From contig DATCRI010000007.1 of the NCBI GenBank assembly GCA_036569045.1, positions 1 through 64,000 of the forward strand: a stretch of DNA of 64,000 nt, in the 5' to 3' direction. Of the stretch, positions 54,130 to 62,240 are shown one piece after another (the first letter of the stretch is position 1; each line of letters opens with the position of its first letter). The position numbers and the translations under genes were made by a program. Under the pieces are notes generated by a model that made no database searches, was not told the origin of the DNA, and worked only from the letters and a program-made list of their open reading frames with translations. This DNA is from Chthoniobacterales bacterium (lineage in GTDB: Bacteria; Verrucomicrobiota; Verrucomicrobiia; Chthoniobacterales; JAATET01).

Positions 54130-54761
54130 ACAAGCTGCTCGTCCTTGTCGGTAGTCCGCGCCGCACCGGAAACTCCGCCGCCCTCGCCGCCGCCGTGCAG
54201 CGCGGGGCGGAATCCACCGGCGCCTCGGTGGCCACGCGCTTCCTCGACGACCACATCGGCTCGTTCCTGCGCGACTGCCGCACCTGCCGCCGCGCGGACG
54301 GCGAGTGCTCCATCGACGACGGCTTCCGCCGCCTGTTCCTCGAGGATTTCCTGCCCGCGAATGGCGTCGTCTTTTGCTCACCCGTCTACTGGTATGGCCT
54401 GTCCGCCCAGACAAAGGCATTCTTCGACCGCACGTTCTGCTATTACGCCGCCTCTTATCCGCAGTCGGCCAGCGTCGTCGCCCGGATGTCCGGCAAGCGC
54501 ATCGGCCTCGCGCTTGCATCCGAGGAAACCTACCCCGGCGCGTCGCTCGGCATCGTCCATCAACTTCAGGAATACTCCCGCTACACGCATTCGGAGTTCG
54601 TCGGCGTCGTCCGTGGCGTCGGCAATCGCCGCGGCGAAGTCACCCTCGACCCCACCGATCCGCTCGTGGCCGCCGAGGCCCTCGGTCGCGATCTCTTCGC
54701 CGCAAAATTCTCCGACTATCGCATCGACACGCCTCGCAGCGCGCGGGTCTGGGAGTCGTAG
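54126..54761 (+). CDS. NAD(P)H-dependent FMN reductase-like flavodoxin-fold protein
   Basis: 211-aa flavodoxin-fold protein. FMN-phosphate loop GSPRRTGNSAAL at 9-20, Cys motif DCRTCRRADGECSIDD (Cys51, 54, 61), which in related iron-sulfur flavoproteins binds a cluster, and CSPVYWYGLSAQTKAFFDRTF. It overlaps the creatininase gene by 4 bp (ATGA) and could supply reduced flavin to the oxygenase downstream (inference). Confidence 0.85.
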   Translation: MNKLLVLVGSPRRTGNSAALAAAVQRGAESTGASVATRFLDDHIGSFLRDCRTCRRADGECSIDDGFRRLFLEDFLPANGVVFCSPVYWYGLSAQTKAFFDRTFCYYAASYPQSASVVARMSGKRIGLALASEETYPGASLGIVHQLQEYSRYTHSEFVGVVRGVGNRRGEVTLDPTDPLVAAEALGRDLFAAKFSDYRIDTPRSARVWES

Positions 54762-54801
54762 GAAGCGGAGCGAGGAACGGAACCTGCTCCCCTTCCGTGC
54801 C

Positions 54802-55506
54802 ATGGAGCGTCTCGTCGAATCCCTCGCCACCGCCTTCATCGCCCTGCGTCGCCTCGGGATCACCCGGAGGGAGACGTATTCCGGCCTGCTTCACGACGCG
54901 CTCGTCACCCAGCCCGATCTGCTCGGCCTCTGGAGCGTGTGGGAGCCCGATTGCTTCGACGGGCGCGACGCCGAGTTTCGCTTCGCCGCCGGGCACGACG
55001 CCACCGGCCGCTTCGTGCCGTATTGGCATCGCGGCTACGGCAGCCCGAAGCTCGATCCCGTCACCGGCTACGAACACCCCGGCGCGGGCGACTGGTATTG
55101 GGTGCCGAAGCGCTACAACGAGCGCTGCCGCGTGGACGACTACCTCTACGCCGTCGCCGGCAAGATGATGCGCATCTCGAGCGAGATCATCCCGATCTGC
55201 GAGGGCGGCCGCGTGGTCGGCGTCGTCGGCGTCGATCAGGCCGTCTCGCCAAAACCAGGCCGCCGGCCCGCCGCCACCCCCGTCGTGCAATTCGTGGGAA
55301 CCTCGCCGGAATGCGAGCGCCTGCGCCTCCTCACCGGCCGCGAGCGCGAGGTCCATTACTGGCTCACCGAGGGGAAGTCGAACGACGAGATCGCCGCCAT
55401 CCTCGGCATCAGCGGTCACACCGTCAAAAATCACCTCTACCTCATCTTCCAGAAACTCGGCGTCGAGAATCGCTACGCCGCCGCGCTCGCGGGTCGCGCC
55501 GAATAG
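54802..55506 (+). CDS. Cytosolic Cache-LuxR regulator 3
   Basis: 234-aa paralogue of the two at 21873 and 22896. Sensor block [60 protein letters not shown], then Lux[32 protein letters not shown] and [15 protein letters not shown]. No membrane helix. It lies 41 bp downstream of the flavin reductase gene and 59 bp upstream of the second glutamine-synthetase-like gene, the same partnership as at 20528-22661. Confidence 0.85.
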   Translation: MERLVESLATAFIALRRLGITRRETYSGLLHDALVTQPDLLGLWSVWEPDCFDGRDAEFRFAAGHDATGRFVPYWHRGYGSPKLDPVTGYEHPGAGDWYWVPKRYNERCRVDDYLYAVAGKMMRISSEIIPICEGGRVVGVVGVDQAVSPKPGRRPAATPVVQFVGTSPECERLRLLTGREREVHYWLTEGKSNDEIAAILGISGHTVKNHLYLIFQKLGVENRYAAALAGRAE

Positions 55507-55565
55507 CCCGATCGAGACGAACTTCTCATTCCGCATCGCGACTCCATGCGGGAAGGTCCGCGAAG

Positions 55566-56987
55566 ATGAGCGCCCAGCCGACCTTCGCCGTTCCCGAGGA
55601 CTTCACCGTCGACGCCAACAAACTCGCCGCCACCCGCAAGGCGCTCGAAGCCGCCGGCGTGAAGTTCTGCTTCTCGACGTTTGTGGACGTCCACGGCGTC
55701 GCGAAGGCGAAGGCGACGCCGCTCGATGCCTTCGAGAAAATGGCGCACGGCTCGGAGCTCTTCACCGTCGGCGCGATGGAGGGCATGGGCCTCGTCGGCC
55801 CGCACGAGGACGAATGCGCCGCCGTGCCCGATCTCGACACGATGCTCGTCTGCCCGTGGGACCGCCGCCACGCCTGGTTCTTCGGCGACCTCTACTACCA
55901 CGGCGCGCCCTACGCGCACGACAGCCGCGTCATCCTCAAGCGCCAGATCGCGCGCGCCGCGAAACTCGGGCTGAAGCTGAACCTCGGCATGGAGACCGAG
56001 TTCTACGTGATGTTTGTCGACTCGCAGACCGGCGAGCGCCGCATCCTGCAGCGCGACCGCTACGAGGGCACCTGCCCGGCCTACGACGCGCACCTCACCT
56101 TCGGCGCGATGGATTTCCTCGAGCCCATGGCCGACGCCATGAAGGAGCTCGGCTGGGGCCTGTATTCGTTCGACCAGGAAGGCGGGCACAGCCAGTTCGA
56201 GTTCGACTTCAACTACGCCGACGCCCTCACCACCTGCGATCGCTTCGTGTTCTTCCGCACGATGGCGAAGAACATCGCCGCCAAAATCGGCGCCACCGCG
56301 ATCTTCGTGCCGAAGCCCTTCTCGGACGACTTCCGTTCCGCCGACCACTTCAACATGTCCCTCGCCAGCCTCGAGACCGGCGAGAATCTCTTTGCGCCGC
56401 AACCCGGCGAGGACAATCCCTTCCCCGCGAAATACGGCAGCCCGATGGCGAAGCTCGCCTACCACTTCGCGGCCGGCATCCTGCGCCACGCGCCGGCGAT
56501 CACCGCCGTCACCTCGCCGACCTACAACAGCTATCAGGGTCTGATCGCGCAGGGAGACATGCCCGACATCTCATGGGCGCCCGTCATCATGGCCTGGGGC
56601 AACAACAACCGCTCCGCGATGCTCCGCTTCCCGCCCAACCGCTACTGCGTGGAAAATCGCGCCCCGGACATCGCGTGCAATCCCTACCTCGCCGCCGCCG
56701 TGCAGCTCGCCGCCGGCCTCGAGGGCATCGAGCAGCAGCTTGATCCCGGTCCGCCGCTGAACGTGAATTGCTACGACCTCACCCGCGCGCAGCTTCGCGC
56801 CGCCGGCGTGCGCCTCCTGCCCCGCACGCTGCTCCACGCGCTCGAGGCCTTCGACGAGGATGCGCTCATCGACGAGGTCTTCAGCGACTTCAAGGAGATC
56901 TACCACCGGCAGAAGCTCAAGGAGTGGGACGAGGGCTTCTACGCCATCAACGAGGCGCACCTCCGCAAGCGCCTCACGTTCATTTGA
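55566..56987 (+). CDS. Divergent type III glutamine synthetase-like ligase
   Basis: 473-aa paralogue of the protein at 20528. Glu143 and Glu145 (GMETEFYVM), the SQFEFDF block and His261 (SADHFNMSL) keep the ATP/metal site. The substrate loop NSYQGL (321-326) replaces the usual NSYKRL, so Lys is Gln and the glutamate-binding Arg is Gly. The GTG-like G-loop is also changed (DDFRSADHF for TGTGAHF). The enzyme probably ligates something other than glutamate. SD-like GGAAGG upstream of the ATG at 55566. Confidence 0.82.
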   Translation: MSAQPTFAVPEDFTVDANKLAATRKALEAAGVKFCFSTFVDVHGVAKAKATPLDAFEKMAHGSELFTVGAMEGMGLVGPHEDECAAVPDLDTMLVCPWDRRHAWFFGDLYYHGAPYAHDSRVILKRQIARAAKLGLKLNLGMETEFYVMFVDSQTGERRILQRDRYEGTCPAYDAHLTFGAMDFLEPMADAMKELGWGLYSFDQEGGHSQFEFDFNYADALTTCDRFVFFRTMAKNIAAKIGATAIFVPKPFSDDFRSADHFNMSLASLETGENLFAPQPGEDNPFPAKYGSPMAKLAYHFAAGILRHAPAITAVTSPTYNSYQGLIAQGDMPDISWAPVIMAWGNNNRSAMLRFPPNRYCVENRAPDIACNPYLAAAVQLAAGLEGIEQQLDPGPPLNVNCYDLTRAQLRAAGVRLLPRTLLHALEAFDEDALIDEVFSDFKEIYHRQKLKEWDEGFYAINEAHLRKRLTFI

Positions 56988-56990
56988 CGT

Positions 56991-57674
56991 ATGACACCGA
57001 CGACGGTCGTCGTTCCCGCCGGAGAGTTCGAAATGGGCGAAAGCGACGCGGACAAATTCGCGAATGACACCGAGTGCCCCCGCCACGTCGTGCGCATCGC
57101 CGCACCGTTCCGCATGGCGGCCTTTCCCGTCACCAATGCCGACCTGCGCCGCTTTGTGCCCGACTGCGCCGCAGACGAGCCGGGCAACCTGCCCGCGGTG
57201 AACGTGAGCTGGCTCGAGGCGACCGCCTACTGCGACTGGCTCGCGGCGGAAACCGGCGAACCCGTGCGTCTGCCGAGCGAGGCCGAATGGGAACACGCCT
57301 GCCGCGCCGGCACGCGCACGCCCTTCCACACCGGCGCGGAGATCACGCCCGCCGCGGCGAACTTCCTCTACGACGAGCACGGCCTGCGCGTCGGCCTCGG
57401 CCAGCGCACGCCCGCTGGCACCTACGCGCCAAATGCATTCGGCCTCGAGGCCATGCACGGCAACGTCTGCGAGTGGTGCGCCGACACCTGGCACCCCGAC
57501 TACGCCGCGGCGCCCGCCGACGGCTCCACATGGATCGATCCCGCCAGCGAACGCCGCGTCATTCGAGGCGGCGCGTGGGATTACCTCCCGCGCCTCCTCC
57601 GCAGCTCGTGGCGCGACGCGCTCCCTGCATCCACCCGCCGCGACAATGTCGGCTTCCGCATCGTGATCGCATGA
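56991..57674 (+). CDS. SUMF1/FGE-like domain protein
   Basis: 227-aa protein of the formylglycine-generating-enzyme (SUMF1) fold: VVPAGEFEMGESDADKF, AFPVTNADLRRFV, VNVSWLEATAYCDWLAAETGEPVRLPSEAEWEHACRAG, FGLEAMHGNVCEWCADTW and VIRGGAWDYLPRLLRSSWRDA. The pair of active-site Cys of true FGE is absent in this last block, so it is not a sulfatase activator. Overlaps the next gene by 4 bp and is likely co-translated with it. Confidence 0.85.
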   Translation: MTPTTVVVPAGEFEMGESDADKFANDTECPRHVVRIAAPFRMAAFPVTNADLRRFVPDCAADEPGNLPAVNVSWLEATAYCDWLAAETGEPVRLPSEAEWEHACRAGTRTPFHTGAEITPAAANFLYDEHGLRVGLGQRTPAGTYAPNAFGLEAMHGNVCEWCADTWHPDYAAAPADGSTWIDPASERRVIRGGAWDYLPRLLRSSWRDALPASTRRDNVGFRIVIA

Positions 57675-58510
57675 AACCGCTCTTCTTCAAAACGCTCTGG
57701 GGAAACACCGCACCGCCCGCCGAGGCCGCCGCGCAAGCCGCCGCCGATGGCTTCGACGGCCTCGAAGGTCCACTGCCCGCCGAGCCCGAGGAATTCCTCG
57801 ACGCCCTCGCCGATTTCGATCTCCAGTTCATCGCCGAGATTTCCACGACGGGCTTCGCCGTGCCCGATCCCGGTTCCACGGTCGCCGATCATCTCGACGC
57901 ATTCGAGCGCCTGCTCGACCACAGCCTCACCGCCCAGCCGCTCTTCGTCAGCACGATGGGCGGCAGCGACCTGTGGTCGTTCTCCGAGAGCGTCGACTTC
58001 TTCACCCGCGCCCACGCCCTCGTCGCCGATCGCGCCATCCGCTGCGGCTTCGAGACGCATCGCAGCCGCAGCTTTTACCATCCCGTCCGCACGGCGGAAC
58101 TCCTCCGCGAACTCCCCGAGGATCTGGAAATGACGATCGACTTCAGCCACTGGTGCGTCGTCACCGAGCGCCTCGTGCTCGACGAATTGCCCGACGTCCT
58201 CGCGCTCTGCGCCGAGCGCGCGCTGCACATCCAGCCGCGCATCGGCTACGACCAGGGCGCGCAGGTGCCCGATCCCCGCGCGCCGGAATACGCCCGCTTC
58301 GTCGACGCCCACCTCCGCTGGTGGCGCGCGCTGTGGGAAGGCCAGCGCGCCCGCGGCTTCGACACCATCACCATGACGCCCGAGTTCGGCCCCGACGGCT
58401 ACCTGCACTGCGAGCCATTCACCCAGCGCCCCGTCGCCGATCTCTGGGAGCTGAACGTCTGGACTGCCGACCGCCTTCGCCGCGAATTTCAAAACTGGCT
58501 CCACCCCTGA
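57671..58510 (+). CDS. Sugar phosphate isomerase/epimerase-like TIM barrel
   Basis: 279-aa TIM-barrel protein of the AP endonuclease 2 (IolE/xylose-isomerase-like) fold: FFKTLWGNTAPPAEAAAQAAADGFDGLEGPLP at the start, CGFETHRSRSFYHPVRTAELL, MTIDFSHWCVVTERL and MTPEFGPDGYLHCEPFT. Metal ligands (Glu, Asp, His) are at the expected strand ends. Reaction unknown; its place suggests a step in the same catabolic pathway. Confidence 0.78.
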   Translation: MKPLFFKTLWGNTAPPAEAAAQAAADGFDGLEGPLPAEPEEFLDALADFDLQFIAEISTTGFAVPDPGSTVADHLDAFERLLDHSLTAQPLFVSTMGGSDLWSFSESVDFFTRAHALVADRAIRCGFETHRSRSFYHPVRTAELLRELPEDLEMTIDFSHWCVVTERLVLDELPDVLALCAERALHIQPRIGYDQGAQVPDPRAPEYARFVDAHLRWWRALWEGQRARGFDTITMTPEFGPDGYLHCEPFTQRPVADLWELNVWTADRLRREFQNWLHP

Positions 58511-58517
58511 CATCACC

Positions 58518-59852
58518 ATGGCCGCCCTGCGCAACGACACGCTCGAGAAAATCAACGCCTGCGAAGAAGCGGTGCTCCGCTCCGCGCCCTCGCGATCCAT
58601 CCGCCCCGAGCGCGCGCTCGACGAAGTCTTCGCCGACATCCAGCAAACCGCCGCCCGGCCGCTTTCGCAGGCGACGACGCTGCCGCCCGAGGCCTACACG
58701 AGCGAGGCCTTCTACGCGTGGGAGGTCGAGCACATCTTCAAACGGGAGTGGCAGTGCCTCGCGCACCTCTCGCAGATCCCGAACGCCGGCGACTTCCTCA
58801 CGCTCGACCTTCTCGGCGAACCGCTCCTCGTCGTGAACGGGAAGGACAGCGTCGTGCGCGCTCTCTCGCGCACCTGCCCGCATCGCGGGATGGACATCAT
58901 GCCGCCCGGCTTCGGCCGCGACGGTCACGGCACCGCGGAGCCGAGGGCCGACGCACCCGGCGCCGGTCACACGCGCCTCCTCCTCTGCCCCTATCACGCA
59001 TGGACGTTCGAGCTCGACGGCCGCCTGAAAGCCTGCCCCGAGATGCATCGGGCCGAGGGCTTCACTCGCGATGCCCACGGCCTGCGCGAATTCCGCACGG
59101 AGATCTGGAACGGCTTCGTCTTCGTCAATCTCGACGGCCAGGCCGCGCCCCTCGCGCCGCGCCTCGCCGAAATGAACGCCGACTTCGGCCAATGGGCCCC
59201 CGCCGACATGCAGCTCGTCATCCAGCGCGAGTGGGACTGCCCGTTCAACTGGAAGGTGCTCGTCGAGAACTTCATGGAGAGCTACCACCACCTCGGCGCG
59301 CATGCGAAGACGCTGCAGCCGATGATGCCCGCCCGCGACACGTGGAACGAACAGGAACGCGAGCTCTCCGTGCGTTGCCACCTGCCGTTCAAGGAATCCG
59401 TCCTCGACGAGCTCCACCAGCGCGAGCACGCCTTCGGCTTTCCCACGATCGCTGCGCTCGACGCTCCGAAGAAAGCCGAGTCCGGGCTATTTCTCGTCTT
59501 CCCGCATTTCCTCATCTTCACGCTGCCCGACCGCATCGTCTGGTATCGCATCGTCCCGCTCGGCCCCGGCCGCCTGAAGCTGCTCACCACGATGCTCGTG
59601 CCGAAGACGACGGCCGCCCGCCCCGACTTCGACACGCTGCTCGAGGCCGAGATGCCGCTCTTCTTCGAGTTCCACCTCGAGGACATGGAAATGTGCACCG
59701 CCATCCAGCGCGGCATGTCCTCGCTCGGCGCGCAGCGCGGCCGCCTCAGCCACCTCGAGATGTCCGTCTGGCTCGTCCAGCGCTACCTCGCCGCCCGCAT
59801 CCGCGGCACCTGGCCCACGCTCGACCAGCCCGCCGCCCCCGGCCAGCGCTGA
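58518..59852 (+). CDS. Rieske non-heme iron oxygenase, alpha subunit
   Basis: 444-aa ring-hydroxylating/N-demethylating oxygenase. Rieske [2Fe-2S] ligands: RTCPHRGMDIM (Cys120, His122) and LCPYHAWTF (Cys157, His160). Mononuclear iron: VENFMESYHHLGAHAK (His257, His262), with an acidic ligand further on (near HLEDMEMC). It belongs to the GbcA/CntA-like alpha subunits that N-demethylate quaternary amines or ring compounds. No reductase subunit is in the window; the FMN reductase at 54126 or another is needed. Confidence 0.88.
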   Translation: MAALRNDTLEKINACEEAVLRSAPSRSIRPERALDEVFADIQQTAARPLSQATTLPPEAYTSEAFYAWEVEHIFKREWQCLAHLSQIPNAGDFLTLDLLGEPLLVVNGKDSVVRALSRTCPHRGMDIMPPGFGRDGHGTAEPRADAPGAGHTRLLLCPYHAWTFELDGRLKACPEMHRAEGFTRDAHGLREFRTEIWNGFVFVNLDGQAAPLAPRLAEMNADFGQWAPADMQLVIQREWDCPFNWKVLVENFMESYHHLGAHAKTLQPMMPARDTWNEQERELSVRCHLPFKESVLDELHQREHAFGFPTIAALDAPKKAESGLFLVFPHFLIFTLPDRIVWYRIVPLGPGRLKLLTTMLVPKTTAARPDFDTLLEAEMPLFFEFHLEDMEMCTAIQRGMSSLGAQRGRLSHLEMSVWLVQRYLAARIRGTWPTLDQPAAPGQR

Positions 59853-59925
59853 TCAGACAGAATTTCCAAAATTGGACCCCACCACCCCGTTCAGAAATTC
59901 CGTCAATTCCGTGAATTCTGTCTGA
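59853..59925. repeat. REP-like inverted repeat between Rieske and SDR genes
   Basis: TCAGACAGAATT (59853-59864) and AATTCTGTCTGA (59914-59925) are perfect complements around a 49-bp centre. The outer structure resembles the element at 28209-28272, with the same internal rhythm (TC-ACA-G-ATT). It ends one base before the SDR start codon. Confidence 0.6.
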
Positions 59926-59926
59926 A

Positions 59927-60676
59927 ATGTTCTCTCTTCCCGGAAAAGTCGCCGTGGTCACCGGCTCCGCATCCGGCATCGGCCTCGCCGTCGCCGAGCG
60001 CTTCCGCGCCGCGGGAGCTGCCGTTGTCGGCCTCGACCGCAATTCCGCCTCGCCCTGCGACGTCTCCGACGAATCGCAGCTCGCCGCCGCGCTCGATGCT
60101 GTCGTCGCGGAGCACGGCCGCCTCGACATCATGGTAAACAACGCCGGTATCCAGCCGCTCGGCGTCGATTTTGCCACTCTCACGCCGCAACTCCTCGAGC
60201 GCACATTCGCCGTAAACGTGAACGGCGTCGCCCTCGGCACGAAGCACGCTGCCCGGCACATGACTGTCGGCGGCCGCATCCTGAACACCGGCTCGTTCGT
60301 CGGCATGATCGGCGTGCCCCAGGGCACCGCCTATGCCGCTTCGAAGGCCGCCGTCATTCACCTCACGCGCCTTGCCGCCGTCGAGCTCGCCTCGCGCGGC
60401 ATCACCGTGAACTGCGTCTGCCCCGGCACCGTCGCCACGCCCGCCGTGCTCGACATTCCCGACAACCCCGAGATTCCCTTCGCCGAATCCCGCACCCCGC
60501 TCGGCCGCCTCGCCACGCCGGAGGAGATCGCCGCCGCCTTCCACTTCCTCGCCTCGGACGAGGCCTCCTACATCACCGGAGCGATCCTTCCCGTCGACGG
60601 CGGCATCACCGCCGGCTGGGAACGCTACGACCTCACCACCCCGCCAAATATCCTGAACGGCCGCTGGACCGAATGA
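59927..60676 (+). CDS. Short-chain dehydrogenase/reductase
   Basis: 249-aa Rossmann-fold NAD(P) oxidoreductase. Cofactor loop TGSASGIG (13-20), NNAG, catalytic region NTGSFVGMIGVPQGTAYAASKAAV (Ser and Tyr-x3-Lys), PGTVATPAV and a C-terminal GAILPVDGGITAG. Substrate unknown. It overlaps the deacetylase gene by 4 bp (ATGA). Confidence 0.92.
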   Translation: MFSLPGKVAVVTGSASGIGLAVAERFRAAGAAVVGLDRNSASPCDVSDESQLAAALDAVVAEHGRLDIMVNNAGIQPLGVDFATLTPQLLERTFAVNVNGVALGTKHAARHMTVGGRILNTGSFVGMIGVPQGTAYAASKAAVIHLTRLAAVELASRGITVNCVCPGTVATPAVLDIPDNPEIPFAESRTPLGRLATPEEIAAAFHFLASDEASYITGAILPVDGGITAGWERYDLTTPPNILNGRWTE

Positions 60677-61554
60677 ACTCCACTTCCGAATTCCACATTC
60701 CAAATTCCCCCTTTTCCCCGCCGCCCCGCTTCACCTGGCCCGGCGGCAAACGCTGCGCCGTGATGCTCTGCTTCGACGTCGACGGCGAGACCACCGCGCT
60801 CTCCGAGGATCCCGCCCTCGCGCAGCGCCTCACCACGATGTCGCAATGCGAATACGGGCCGCGCGTCGGCGTGCCGCGCCTGCTCGGACTGCTCGAGCAT
60901 TGCGGCGTGCCGGCGACGTTCTTTATCCCGAGCTTCATCGCCGAGCACCACCCGGGAATGACCCGCGCCATCGCCGCCGCCGGCCACGAGATTGGCGCCC
61001 ACGGCCACCTGCACGAGAAACTCGCCCAACTCTCGCCCGCTCAGGAGGAGGCCGTGCTTACGAAAAGCCTGCGCATTCTCGAGGAGATCACCGGCACACG
61101 CCCCGTCGGCCATCGCGCGCCGTGGTTCGAGATCAATCCCGGCACGCCCGATCTCCTGAAAGCCCACCGCCTCCTCTACAGCGCGAGCCTGATGGGAGAC
61201 GACGTGCCCTACCTTCACGCCAACGGCCTTGTCGAGATTCCCGGCCAGTGGATGCTCGAAGACTGGGAGCAATTCGCCTTCAACGCTGATCCCGCCTGGG
61301 GCGTGATGCCCGAGAATTGCGAGAAGGTCTACGACCTCTGGATGCGGGAATACGAGGCCATGCGCGACTTTGGCTGCTGCTTCGTCCTCACGCTCCACCC
61401 GTGGCTGAGCGGTCGGCCCTCCCGCGTGCGCCTGCTCGAGCGCATCATCTGCGACATCCAGGCCGACGGCGCAGCGTGGTTCGCCACCGGCGCGGAGATT
61501 GCCCGCTACGTGCTGGCGAATCCCTCCGCCCGCCGCGAGATCGATCTTTCCTAG
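60673..61554 (+). CDS. Polysaccharide deacetylase/imidase-like NodB-fold hydrolase
   Basis: 293-aa metal-dependent hydrolase of the carbohydrate esterase 4 fold. PGGKRCAVMLCFDVDGET (Asp35, Asp37), GHEIGAHGHLHEKL (zinc His110, His114) and GHRAPWFEIN are conserved. The subfamily with 'FDVDGET' includes allantoinase (PuuE) and cyclic imidases, so ring amide opening is plausible here, given the creatininase and oxygenase nearby. The first 20 residues are encoded by a heptamer repeat and are probably not structured. Confidence 0.85.
   Translation: MNSTSEFHIPNSPFSPPPRFTWPGGKRCAVMLCFDVDGETTALSEDPALAQRLTTMSQCEYGPRVGVPRLLGLLEHCGVPATFFIPSFIAEHHPGMTRAIAAAGHEIGAHGHLHEKLAQLSPAQEEAVLTKSLRILEEITGTRPVGHRAPWFEINPGTPDLLKAHRLLYSASLMGDDVPYLHANGLVEIPGQWMLEDWEQFAFNADPAWGVMPENCEKVYDLWMREYEAMRDFGCCFVLTLHPWLSGRPSRVRLLERIICDIQADGAAWFATGAEIARYVLANPSARREIDLS
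60683..60717. repeat. Heptameric repeat tract at the deacetylase N-terminus
   Basis: CTTCCGA, ATTCCAC, ATTCCAA, ATTCCCC, CTTTTCC: five 7-mers that code for residues 4-15 (TSEFHIPNSPFS). Same unit as at 3123 and 7512. Confidence 0.6.
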
Positions 61555-61604
61555 CGGGGCCGCATCCGCCAGAGCCGCGCCCCGCGATCTCCCAGTGATC
61601 CCGC

Positions 61605-61994
61605 ATGAGCAAATCGCAGAAACAGTCCTGGTTCATCCGCTTTGCCAAACGCACGTCCACGCTCGCGGGCAAGCCGGCCACCTTCGCCGTCGCCGCCGGC
61701 GTCGTCATTCTGTGGGCCATCCTCGGTCCCGCTTTCGGGTTTAGCGACACCTGGCAGCTCGTCATCAACACCAGCACGACCATCATCACCTTCCTGATGG
61801 TCTTCCTCATCCAGAACACGCAAAACCGCGACTCCGAGGCCATCCAGATCAAGCTCGACGAGCTCATCCACGTCACCACCAAGGCGAATAACGTCCTCCT
61901 CGATCTGGAGGAACTCGACGACGAGGACCTCGAGAAGCTGCGCGACCATTACCTCGAGATGGCCGATCGCGCCCGCAAGGCCCGGGCAAAATAA
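61605..61994 (+). CDS. Low-affinity iron permease-like protein
   Basis: 129 aa: two transmembrane helices (about 25-45 and 52-70) and a helical, acidic C-terminus (DELIHVTTKANNVLLDLEELDDEDLEKLRDHYL). It matches the small bacterial members of the low-affinity iron permease family (NTQNRDSEAIQIKLDELI). Last gene before the terminator at 62055; its role is unproven. Confidence 0.82.
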   Translation: MSKSQKQSWFIRFAKRTSTLAGKPATFAVAAGVVILWAILGPAFGFSDTWQLVINTSTTIITFLMVFLIQNTQNRDSEAIQIKLDELIHVTTKANNVLLDLEELDDEDLEKLRDHYLEMADRARKARAK

Positions 61995-62054
61995 TCGCCG
62001 CCCGACGTTCTCCGCATCCGCCCGTCGTGGCTGGATGCCCTCGCCGAATCTCGT

Positions 62055-62090
62055 GGAGGTCGCCCGTCCATCACCGGCGACCTCCTTTTT
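62055..62090 (+). terminator. Strong intrinsic terminator
   Basis: 10-bp perfect stem GGAGGTCGCC / GGCGACCTCC, 11-nt loop, followed by TTTTT. It separates the 53-62 kb catabolic cluster from the NikR-like operon. Confidence 0.9.
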
Positions 62091-62195
62091 GACGATTTAC
62101 AGAGAAACGGTGCCGGAGAGCCGTCCTCGACGGCCTCCAAACCATCCCTGTCCAAAAAAAACTTCCCTCTGGCGCGCGGCTGGCCCGACCCCTGC

Positions 62196-62201
62196 TTGAC
62201 A
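62196..62201 (+). promoter_or_regulatory. Candidate -35 box of the NikR-like operon
   Basis: TTGACA, a consensus -35, 2 bp before the operator at 62204. The -10 would lie inside the operator, so binding would block RNA polymerase. No perfect -10 at standard spacing is seen. Confidence 0.5.
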
Positions 62202-62203
62202 AA

Positions 62204-62231
62204 GTATTACCGATTTTATTTTTCGTAATAC
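62204..62231. promoter_or_regulatory. Candidate NikR-like operator (autoregulatory)
   Basis: GTATTAC-N14-GTAATAC, 28 bp, 9 bp before the ATG of the NikR-like gene. The half-sites are identical to those at 17374-17401. Its location over the promoter suggests autorepression. Confidence 0.85.
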
Positions 62232-62240
62232 TTCCACGCC

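Noticed and set aside
56991-57674. Sulfatase-activating formylglycine-generating enzyme
   Set aside because: The active-site Cys pair of FGE is absent and no sulfatase gene is present.
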